Source: Desulfuromonadales bacterium (GTDB lineage: Bacteria > Desulfobacterota > Desulfuromonadia > Desulfuromonadales > JACZKF01). Taken from it: a DNA stretch of 6,883 nt. Below the pieces are notes generated by a model. The model saw nothing but the letters and a program-made list of their open reading frames with translations. It searched no databases and was not told the origin of the DNA. The position numbers and the translations under genes were made by a program. The stretch covers positions 1-6,883 of the forward strand of contig JACZKF010000051.1 in assembly GCA_014860175.1 (NCBI GenBank), in the 5' to 3' direction. Shown one piece after another: positions 1 to 4,880 of this stretch (position 1 is the first letter of the stretch; each line of letters begins with the position of its first letter).

Positions 1-1
1 G

Positions 2-58
2 GAGCTGAAAGGGCTGCTGCCTGCTGGCGCCATTACAGGTCCTGAATGGTTATCCTAA
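2..58 (+). CDS. Possible C-terminal tail of an upstream gene (partial)
   Basis: The frame starting at base 2 is open from the left edge to a TAA at 56-58 and would encode the last 18 residues of a protein, ending in GPEWLS. The stop overlaps the ribosome binding site of the next gene (AAAAGGAG, 57-64), an arrangement typical of two genes in one operon. The frame starting at base 1 stops at 43-45, and the third stops within the first few bases. The tail is too short to identify a family. The call rests only on the open frame and the tight spacing, so the stretch could also be plain intergenic DNA. Confidence 0.4.
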   Translation, partial: ELKGLLPAGAITGPEWLS

Positions 59-70
59 AAGGAGTAAGTC

Positions 71-364
71 ATGGCACTTGAAATCAAACCGTCCGACCTG
101 CGCTACAAATACACGCGCCACAAAGCAACCCGCCTGGCGCCGAAATTCAGCGGCAAACCCGATCCCGCCCTCTTCGACCGGGAAGATCTCTACGAGGTGC
201 TGCCGATGCTGGCGGCGGTGATGGACGCCCTCGGCAGCAACGACAGCGAGGTGCTGCATCGGCTCGAAGAGGTAATGGTCCGCCAGATGCCGAACTTTAT
301 CAGCAGCCGCGAAGAGGTCTACGATTGCCTGCTGGCGGTGATGGGCGATCTGCTGGCGGATTGA
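71..364 (+). CDS. Small conserved-looking protein of unknown function, 97 aa
   Basis: I do not recognise a named family. The start is well supported: AAAAGGAG (57-64) lies six bases before the ATG, and codon use resembles the neighbouring nif genes. The protein is soluble-looking, with no signal peptide, membrane segment or metal-binding cysteine cluster (there is a single Cys near residue 86). The N-terminal 40 residues are basic and proline-containing (KPSDLRYKYTRHKATRLAPK). The rest is acidic and probably helical (DREDLYEVLPMLAAVMDALG, then EEVYDCLLAVMGDLL). It ends 110 bp before the sigma54 promoter of nifH, so it is likely the last gene of a separate upstream unit. Its position suggests a link to nitrogen fixation, but nothing in the sequence shows it. 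A real gene is likely; its function is unknown. Confidence 0.75.
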   Translation: MALEIKPSDLRYKYTRHKATRLAPKFSGKPDPALFDREDLYEVLPMLAAVMDALGSNDSEVLHRLEEVMVRQMPNFISSREEVYDCLLAVMGDLLAD

Positions 365-380
365 GCCGGCGACAGGCGTT

Positions 381-397
381 TGCCTAAGATTCAGGCA
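381..397 (+). promoter_or_regulatory. Candidate enhancer site for an NtrC-type activator
   Basis: The 17-bp stretch TGCCTAAGATTCAGGCA has matching five-base arms (TGCCT / AGGCA) and the TGC-N11-GCA geometry of NtrC-family sites. It ends about 77 bp upstream of the -24 element, a normal distance for a sigma54 enhancer. A short hairpin AGGC-GTTT-GCCT (374-385) overlaps it, but there is no T run, so a terminator for the upstream gene is less likely. A single short dyad is weak evidence. No NifA-type TGT-N10-ACA site was seen. Confidence 0.3.
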
Positions 398-473
398 GCA
401 AGCCGCCAGCGCAATTGCCAGTCAAGATTCATTTTCATGTAAAAAATCGGCAACTTCCAGACTTTTATGATTT

Positions 474-489
474 TGGCACAGCACATGCT
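474..489 (+). promoter_or_regulatory. Sigma54 (RpoN) -24/-12 promoter for the nifHDK-EN operon
   Basis: TGGCACAGCACATGCT matches the sigma54 consensus TGGCACG-N4-TTGCW. The invariant GG is at 475-476 and the GC at 487-488, exactly ten bases apart; only two consensus positions differ. Transcription would start near 499-501, giving a leader of about 260 nt before nifH. Sigma54 promoters are the standard control of nif operons and need an ATP-dependent activator. The start site is inferred from the spacing. Confidence 0.8.
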
Positions 490-508
490 TTAGTAAACGC
501 AGCAACAG

Positions 509-551
509 CGGCACACAGTGGTGCCGATGGGAACCGCAAGGCAACGTAGCC
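509..551 (+). promoter_or_regulatory. ANTAR-type antiterminator RNA element, unit 1
   Basis: Hairpin P1 is CGGCAC (509-514), six-base loop ACAGTG (515-520), GTGCCG (521-526). Hairpin P2 is GGC (540-542), loop AACGTA (543-548), GCC (549-551). Both loops are hexaloops with A at position 1 and G at position 4, the hallmark of RNA targets of ANTAR-domain antiterminators. P2 uses C550 and C551, which also begin the terminator stem that follows, so folding P2 and the terminator would be mutually exclusive. P1 is strong (6 bp) and starts about 10 nt after the predicted transcription start. P2 is weak on its own (3 bp) and would need protein to hold it. Geobacter nif genes are reported to be regulated by the ANTAR protein GnfR. 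Function here is inferred from structure and context. Confidence 0.65.
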
Positions 552-579
552 CGACAGGACCATCCTGTGCGGGTTTTTT
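550..579 (+). terminator. Intrinsic terminator in the nifH leader, gate 1
   Basis: The stem pairs CCCG+ACAGGA (550-559) with TCCTGT+CGGG (563-568 and 570-573), with one bulged G at 569 and a three-base loop CCA. A run of six T (574-579) follows. This is a textbook Rho-independent terminator about 180 bp before nifH and downstream of its promoter. It must therefore be bypassed for the operon to be expressed, which makes it an attenuator rather than the end of a gene. Confidence 0.8.
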
Positions 580-597
580 GTATTCGAAATTGACTCA

Positions 598-631
598 GGC
601 GCCACGGCGGCGCCACAGGGCAGAGACGCCC
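598..631 (+). promoter_or_regulatory. ANTAR-type antiterminator RNA element, unit 2
   Basis: Hairpin P2' is GGGC (618-621), loop AGAGAC (622-627), GCCC (628-631), a clean four-base-pair stem with a hexaloop carrying A1 and G4. It shares bases 629-631 with the next terminator stem. The preceding hairpin P1' pairs GGCGCC (598-603) with GGCGCC (609-614) around ACGGC. That loop has A1 and G4 but only five bases, so it departs from the hexaloop rule. The arrangement repeats unit 1 about 85 nt further along, which makes chance less likely. The binding protein is not encoded in the window. Confidence 0.5.
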
Positions 632-659
632 CATCCGGACAGTCCGGGTGGGGTATTTT
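629..659 (+). terminator. Second intrinsic terminator in the nifH leader, gate 2
   Basis: CCCCATCCGG (629-638) pairs with CCGGGTGGGG (644-653) through ten pairs including one T-G wobble, around the loop ACAGT. TATTTT (654-659) follows. The T tract is shorter and interrupted compared with gate 1, so it may be leakier. Its first three bases are the 3' arm of hairpin P2', giving the same either/or geometry as in unit 1. Confidence 0.65.
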
Positions 660-758
660 CATTCTTGCCCCCGCAGGCGACGACCGGAGGCGCCACCGTC
701 CCCTCCCTGGTCACGCTCCTGCGGTGGGCGGCACCCCAGCACGACAAGGAGATTCATC

Positions 759-1637
759 ATGGCCAAGAAGCTTCGTCAGATCGCCATCTACGGCAAAGGC
801 GGCATCGGCAAATCGACTACCACCCAGAACACCGTCGCCGGCCTCGCCAGTCTCGGCAAAAAGATCCTGATCGTCGGCTGCGATCCCAAGGCCGACTCGA
901 CCCGCCTGATCCTCCACGCCAAGGCGCAGAACACCGTCATGGACCTGGTCCGTGAGCGCGGGACCGTCGAGGACTTGGAGCTGGAGGACGTGATGAAGAT
1001 CGGCTACGGCGACGTCAAGTGCGTCGAGTCGGGCGGCCCCGAGCCGGGGGTCGGCTGCGCCGGCCGCGGCGTCATCACCGCCATCAACTTCCTGGAGGAA
1101 GAGGGGGCCTACACCGAGGATCTCGACTTCGTCTTCTACGACGTCCTCGGCGACGTCGTCTGCGGCGGCTTCGCCATGCCGATCCGGGAAGGCAAAGCGG
1201 AAGAGATCTACATCGTCTGTTCCGGCGAGATGATGGCCATGTACGCCGCCAACAACATCGCCAAGGGGATTCTCAAGTACGCCTCCTCCGGCAAGGTCCG
1301 CCTGGCCGGCCTGATCTGCAACGCCCGCAAGACCGACAAGGAATTCGAACTGGTCAGCGCCCTGGCCGCCAAGCTCGGCACCCAGATGATCCACTTCGTC
1401 CCCCGCGACAACCAGGTGCAACGGGCGGAGATGCGGCGGATGACGGTCATCGAATATTCCCCCGAACACCCCCAGGCGCAGGAGTACCGCACCCTGGCGC
1501 GGAAGATCGCCGACAACACCATGCTGGTGGTGCCGACGCCGCTGGAGATGGAAGAGCTCGAAGATCTGCTCATGGAATTCGGCATCATGGAGCCCGAAGA
1601 CGAGAGCGTGGTCGGCAAGGCGGAGAGCGCGGCGTAA
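759..1637 (+). CDS. nifH: Nitrogenase iron protein NifH (dinitrogenase reductase)
   Basis: The 292-residue protein is the homodimeric ATP-dependent electron donor to NifDK and also takes part in P-cluster and FeMo-cofactor assembly. Seen in the sequence are the P-loop GKGGIGKS (residues 12-19), the conserved VGCDPKADSTR (39-49), the 4Fe-4S ligands Cys100 (GPEPGVGCAGRG) and Cys135 (VVCGGFAMP), and the switch II segment DVLGD (128-132). Arg103 matches the arginine that is ADP-ribosylated by DraT in some diazotrophs; no DraT/DraG is in the window. The start at 759 is chosen because AAGGAG (746-751) lies seven bases upstream and the protein then begins MAKKLRQIAIYGKGG like known NifH. An in-frame ATG at 648 would add 37 unrelated residues and lies within the second terminator. 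It is the first gene of the operon behind the two-gate leader. Confidence 0.98.
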   Translation: MAKKLRQIAIYGKGGIGKSTTTQNTVAGLASLGKKILIVGCDPKADSTRLILHAKAQNTVMDLVRERGTVEDLELEDVMKIGYGDVKCVESGGPEPGVGCAGRGVITAINFLEEEGAYTEDLDFVFYDVLGDVVCGGFAMPIREGKAEEIYIVCSGEMMAMYAANNIAKGILKYASSGKVRLAGLICNARKTDKEFELVSALAAKLGTQMIHFVPRDNQVQRAEMRRMTVIEYSPEHPQAQEYRTLARKIADNTMLVVPTPLEMEELEDLLMEFGIMEPEDESVVGKAESAA

Positions 1638-1645
1638 CGAAACAG

Positions 1646-1681
1646 AGGTCCCATACGACATATAGGTCCCCTAGGACCTAT
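1646..1681. repeat. Short intergenic repeat/dyad between nifH and nifD
   Basis: ATAGGTCC (1662-1669) and GGACCTAT (1674-1681) form an eight-base inverted repeat around CCTA. AGGTCCC occurs twice, at 1646 and 1664, 18 bp apart. The right arm ends four bases before the nifD ribosome binding site (AAGGAG, 1685-1690). It looks like one unit of the GGTCC/TATAGG-rich intergenic repeats I recall from Desulfuromonadia genomes, though copy number cannot be checked here. In RNA the hairpin could protect the nifH message from 3' decay. It has no T run, so it is not a terminator. Confidence 0.5.
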
Positions 1682-1695
1682 GCCAAGGAGCCATC

Positions 1696-3138
1696 ATGTC
1701 CGAAATAAAGAAAATACCCGGCATCAGCAAGGAATCGACGCAGGCGCTGATTGATGAAGTCCTCGATGCCTACCCCGCCAAGGCGCGCAAGAAGCGCGCC
1801 CCGCATCTGGGGGCCAACGATCCCGCCACCGGCAAATCGTGCGTGCAGTCGAACAAGAAGACCGTCCCCGGCGTGATGAGCGCCCGTGGCTGCGCCTATG
1901 CCGGCGCCAAGGGGGTGGTCTGGGGGCCGATCCGCGACATGGTCCACGTCTCCCACGGCCCGGTCGGCTGCGGCTGGTACTCCTGGGGGACGCGGCGCAA
2001 CCTGATGAGCGGCATCAACGGCGTCACCCAGTTCGGCATGCAGTTCACCTCCGACTTCCAGGAGAAGGACATCGTCTACGGCGGCGACAAGAAGCTCAAA
2101 GTCCTGCTGCAGGAGGCGCACGAGCTCTTCCCCCTGGCCAAGGGAATTTCGGTCCTCTCCGAATGCCCGGTCGGCCTCATCGGCGACGACATCAACTCGG
2201 TGGCCAAACAGAGCGCCAAGGAACTCGATATCCCGATCATCCCCTGCAACTGCGAGGGGTTCCGCGGCGTCTCCCAGTCGCTGGGACACCACATCAGCAA
2301 CGACACCATCCGCGACTACATCATCGAGACGCGCGAATTCGCCGAGCCGCAGTCCCCGTACGACATCGCCCTGATCGGCGACTACAACATCGGCGGCGAC
2401 GTCTGGAGCGCCAAGGCCCTCCTGGAAGAGATCGGCCTCAACGTCAAGTCGGTCTGGACCGGCGACGGCGAGATAGAGAAGATCGCCGCCACCCATCAGG
2501 TCAAGCTCAACCTGATCCACTGCTACCGCTCGATGAACTACATGTGCAAGGTGATGGAGGAGAAGTACGGCATCCCCTGGCTGGAATTCAACTTCTTCGG
2601 CCCGACCAAGATCCGCGAGAGCCTGCGCGCCATCGGCCAGCGCTTCGATGCCACCATCCAGGAGAAGGTCGAGCAGGTCATCGCCAAGTACGAGCCGGTC
2701 ATGCAGGCGATCATCGACGAGTACAAACCGCGCCTGGACGGCAAAAAGGTGATGCTGCTGGTCGGCGGCCTGCGCCCCCGCCACACCATCGGCGCCTACG
2801 AGGATCTCGGCATGGAATGCGTCGGCTCGGGCTACGAATTCGCCCACAGCGACGACTACGACCGCACCGCCCCGGAGATGCCGGAAGCGACGGTTGTCTA
2901 CGACGATCCCTCCGAGTACGAGTTCGAAAAATTCGCCCACGCCCTCAAACCCGACCTGATCGGCAGCGGCATCAAGGAGAAATACGTCTTCCAGAAGATG
3001 GGGATCCCCTTCCGGCAGATGCACAGCTGGGACTACTCCGGCCCCTACCACGGCTACCAGGGGTTCGAGGTCTTCGCCCGCGACGTCGATATGGCGGTGA
3101 ACAGCCCGACCTGGAAACTGGTGAAGGCGCCATTCTAA
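1696..3138 (+). CDS. nifD: Nitrogenase molybdenum-iron protein alpha chain NifD
   Basis: The 480-residue protein is the catalytic subunit that holds FeMo-cofactor and, with NifK, the P-cluster. P-cluster ligands are Cys66 (ARGCAYAG), Cys92 (GPVGCGWYS) and Cys157 (SECPVGLIGDD). Cofactor ligands are Cys276 (LIHCYRSMNY) and His443 (QMHSWDYSGPYHGY). Substrate-site residues corresponding to Azotobacter Val70, Arg96, Gln191 and His195 are present as Val74, Arg100, Gln194 and His198 (GFRGVSQSLGHH). It therefore looks fully competent and of the molybdenum type. There are no long internal insertions, and the length is close to the usual one. The start is supported by AAGGAG (1685-1690) five bases before the ATG. 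It follows nifH by 58 bp with no nifI genes between them. Confidence 0.98.
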   Translation: MSEIKKIPGISKESTQALIDEVLDAYPAKARKKRAPHLGANDPATGKSCVQSNKKTVPGVMSARGCAYAGAKGVVWGPIRDMVHVSHGPVGCGWYSWGTRRNLMSGINGVTQFGMQFTSDFQEKDIVYGGDKKLKVLLQEAHELFPLAKGISVLSECPVGLIGDDINSVAKQSAKELDIPIIPCNCEGFRGVSQSLGHHISNDTIRDYIIETREFAEPQSPYDIALIGDYNIGGDVWSAKALLEEIGLNVKSVWTGDGEIEKIAATHQVKLNLIHCYRSMNYMCKVMEEKYGIPWLEFNFFGPTKIRESLRAIGQRFDATIQEKVEQVIAKYEPVMQAIIDEYKPRLDGKKVMLLVGGLRPRHTIGAYEDLGMECVGSGYEFAHSDDYDRTAPEMPEATVVYDDPSEYEFEKFAHALKPDLIGSGIKEKYVFQKMGIPFRQMHSWDYSGPYHGYQGFEVFARDVDMAVNSPTWKLVKAPF

Positions 3139-3143
3139 AAATC

Positions 3144-3215
3144 GTGAGGCGTGAGGGGTGAGGAGTAAGGTGTAAAGGCCTTTTCTCTCTTCACTCCTCA
3201 CTCTTCACTCCTCAC
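3144..3215. repeat. 72-bp imperfect palindrome between nifD and nifK
   Basis: The left arm (3144-3166) and right arm (3193-3215) are inverted copies matching at 20 of 23 positions. Each arm is built from a roughly 7-8 base unit of the type GTGAGG(N), repeated three times. The centre is AAAGGCCTTT (3174-3183). The repeat fills almost the whole nifD-nifK gap: it begins five bases after the nifD stop and ends one base before the nifK ribosome binding site. As RNA it would form a long hairpin that leaves the AAGGAG (3217-3221) free. It resembles a dispersed intergenic repeat, but only one copy lies in the window. Confidence 0.75.
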
Positions 3216-3228
3216 AAGGAGTCTACTC

Positions 3229-4698
3229 ATGGCCAACGCACTCGGACTGGACGTCAAGCCGGTCACCGAATACGCCCCCGAAGAAGTCGAGCGGGTGCGG
3301 AACTGGATCAACAGCGCCGACTACAAGGAGAAGAACTTCGCCCGCCAGGCGCTGGTGATCAATCCGGCCCACGCCTGTCAGCCCCTCGGCGCCCAGCTGG
3401 TCGCCCACGGCTTCGAAGGGACGCTCCCCTTCGTCCACGGCTCGCAGGGGTGCGCCTCCTACTACCGCTCCACCCTCAACCGCCACTTCCGCGAGCCGGC
3501 GCCGGCGGTCTCCGACGCCATGACCGAGGACGGCGCCGTTTTCGGCGGCCAGGCCAACCTGCACGAAGGGCTGGAGAACGCCTACGCCCTCTACAAGCCG
3601 AAGATGATGGCGGTCTTCACCTCCTGCATGCCCGAGGTGATCGGCGATGATCTCACCGCCTTCATCAACAACGCCCGGCAGAAGGGGTGCATCCCGGCCG
3701 ACTTTCCGACCCCTTACGCCAACACCCCGAGTTTCAACGGCACCCATATCCATGGCTACGACGCGATGCTGCTGTCGATCCTGCAGACCCTCACCGAAGG
3801 GAAGAAGATCGAGGGGCGCTGCACCGGCAAGCTCAATCTCATCGCCGGTTGCGACTTCAACACCGGCGATTATCGCGAGTACAAGCGGATCCTCGACGCC
3901 TTCGGCATCGCCCACACGCTCCTCGCCGATATCTCCGAGACTTTCGACGCCCCCTGCGACGGCAACTACCAGGTCTACGCCGGCGGCACGAAGCTGGAAG
4001 ATACCGCCGATTCGATCAACGGCAAGGCGACCATCACCCTCGGCCCCTACGCCACCCCCAAGACCTTCGCCTGGATCAGGGAGAACTTCGCCGGAGAACA
4101 CGCTTCAATGCCGATGCCCATCGGCATCGAAAAGACAGACGCCCTGCTGCTGAAGCTGGCCGAGCTCTTCGGCAAGACGGTCCCCGCCCCCCTCAAGGCC
4201 GAGCGCGGCCGCGCCGTCGACGCCATGACCGATGCCCAGCAGTATATGCACGGCAAGAAGTTCGCGGTCTACGGCGACCCGGACTACCTGCTGGGATACG
4301 TCTCTTTCCTGCTGGAGATGGGCGCCCGTCCGTACCACATCCTGTGCAGCCGCGGTACCAAGAAGGTGGAAAAGGAGCTGCGGGGACTGCTCGACGCCTC
4401 CTCCTACGGCAAGGGGTGCACGATCTACATGAACAAGGACCTCTGGCACCTGCGCAGCCTGCTGATGACCGACCCGGTCGACGCCATCATCGGCGACACC
4501 CACGGCAAGTTCGCCGCCCGCGACGCCGGCATTCCCCTCTTCCGCTTCGGCTTCCCGGTCTTCGATCGGGTTAACAAGCACCGCTATCCGCTCATCGGCT
4601 ACCAGGGGGTAATCAACATGGTCACCGAGATCTGCAACAAGTTCATCGATATCCGCGATGAGACCTGTGAGGACCGGTTTTTCGAGATGATGCGGTAA
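3229..4698 (+). CDS. nifK: Nitrogenase molybdenum-iron protein beta chain NifK
   Basis: The 489-residue protein pairs with NifD in the alpha2-beta2 dinitrogenase. P-cluster ligands are Cys50 (PAHACQPLGA), Cys75 (VHGSQGCASYYR) and Cys133 (TSCMPEVIGDD). Ser168 (NTPSFNG) matches the serine that ligates the oxidised P-cluster in Azotobacter (Ser188). Also present are NRHFREP, KDLWHLRSL and FGFPVFDR. Residue numbers run 20 lower than in Azotobacter, so this is a short-N-terminus NifK; the missing part is the extension that wraps over the alpha subunit. The start is supported by AAGGAG (3217-3221) seven bases before the ATG, right after the palindromic repeat. It is in the nifHDK-EN operon. Confidence 0.98.
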   Translation: MANALGLDVKPVTEYAPEEVERVRNWINSADYKEKNFARQALVINPAHACQPLGAQLVAHGFEGTLPFVHGSQGCASYYRSTLNRHFREPAPAVSDAMTEDGAVFGGQANLHEGLENAYALYKPKMMAVFTSCMPEVIGDDLTAFINNARQKGCIPADFPTPYANTPSFNGTHIHGYDAMLLSILQTLTEGKKIEGRCTGKLNLIAGCDFNTGDYREYKRILDAFGIAHTLLADISETFDAPCDGNYQVYAGGTKLEDTADSINGKATITLGPYATPKTFAWIRENFAGEHASMPMPIGIEKTDALLLKLAELFGKTVPAPLKAERGRAVDAMTDAQQYMHGKKFAVYGDPDYLLGYVSFLLEMGARPYHILCSRGTKKVEKELRGLLDASSYGKGCTIYMNKDLWHLRSLLMTDPVDAIIGDTHGKFAARDAGIPLFRFGFPVFDRVNKHRYPLIGYQGVINMVTEICNKFIDIRDETCEDRFFEMMR

Positions 4699-4700
4699 AA

Positions 4701-4732
4701 AGGACTATTCAGTCCTGCAATCTTATGCAGGA
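4701..4732 (+). other. Two overlapping hairpins after the nifK stop
   Basis: AGGAC (4701-4705) pairs with GTCCT (4712-4716) around TATTCA. TCCTGCA (4713-4719) pairs with TGCAGGA (4726-4732) around ATCTTA. The stems share TCCT (4713-4716), so they cannot both form fully. Neither is followed by a T run, so this is not a clear terminator. The second could cap the nifK message or modulate read-through into nifEN. Both loops have six bases but lack the A1/G4 pattern of the leader elements. The role is unknown. Confidence 0.4.
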
Positions 4733-4738
4733 TGCAGC

Positions 4739-4844
4739 CTTGAAGCTCCCCTCCCTTGATGGGAGGGGCTGGGGGGAGGGTGATGTTCTCACCGCCGCCC
4801 CCTCTCCCCAACCCTCTCCCACAAGGGGAGAGGGGGCCTTCAAG
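4739..4844. repeat. REP-like double-hairpin element between nifK and nifEN
   Basis: The element is bounded by CTTGAAG (4739-4745) and its inverse CTTCAAG (4838-4844). Inside, hairpin CCCCTCCC/GGGAGGGG (4748-4768, loop TTGAT) is followed by a G-rich tail. The mirrored C-rich tail and hairpin CCCTCTCCC/GGGAGAGGG (4812-4834, loop ACAAG) form the other half. Each half is a hairpin plus a GGGG(N)GAGGG tail, the format of the widespread C/T-rich repetitive extragenic palindromes. Such elements are known to be moved by REP-associated tyrosine transposases; none is in the window. It occupies most of the 182-bp nifK-nifEN gap, where I see no separate promoter. Confidence 0.8.
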
Positions 4845-4859
4845 CTTCAGGAACGAAGC

Positions 4860-4874
4860 CCTCGCCCAACGAGG
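4860..4874 (+). promoter_or_regulatory. Hairpin covering the weak nifEN ribosome binding site
   Basis: CCTCG (4860-4864) pairs with CGAGG (4870-4874) around CCCAA. The 3' arm contains the only Shine-Dalgarno-like sequence (GAGG, 4871-4874) six bases before the nifEN ATG. The other genes have exposed AAGGAG or AAAAGGAG. A short, partly hidden site would be expected to lower NifEN synthesis relative to NifHDK, which fits a scaffold needed in small amounts. This is inference from base pairing only. Confidence 0.4.
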
Positions 4875-4880
4875 TACCAC

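Noticed and set aside
25..39. Possible sigma54 site (TGGCGCC...) upstream of the small gene
   Set aside because: The bases at the -12 position are GG rather than GC, and the stretch lies in what looks like the tail of an upstream coding region.
421..470. IHF site between enhancer and promoter
   Set aside because: The A/T-rich stretch has no acceptable match to WATCAANNNNTTR on either strand; the best tries have several mismatches.
648..758. Upstream in-frame ATG that would extend NifH by 37 residues
   Set aside because: The added residues are Arg/Pro-rich and unlike NifH, the ATG lies inside the second terminator hairpin, and a strong AAGGAG sits just before 759.
518..955. 145-codon frame through the leader into nifH
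   Set aside because: It overlaps two terminators and nifH in another frame, and its residue composition is typical of an out-of-frame GC-rich reading.
1638..1695. nifI1/nifI2 (PII-like) genes between nifH and nifD
   Set aside because: The gap is only 58 bp, and no PII-like sequence is seen.
1678..3201. 507-codon open frame antisense to nifD
   Set aside because: It mirrors the codon structure of GC-rich nifD, has no recognisable motif, and reads through the flanking repeats. The same applies to the long antisense frames over nifH, nifK and nifE.
4701..4732. Third ANTAR element between nifK and nifEN
   Set aside because: The hairpins have six-base loops but lack A1/G4 (TATTCA, ATCTTA), and no terminator with a T run follows.
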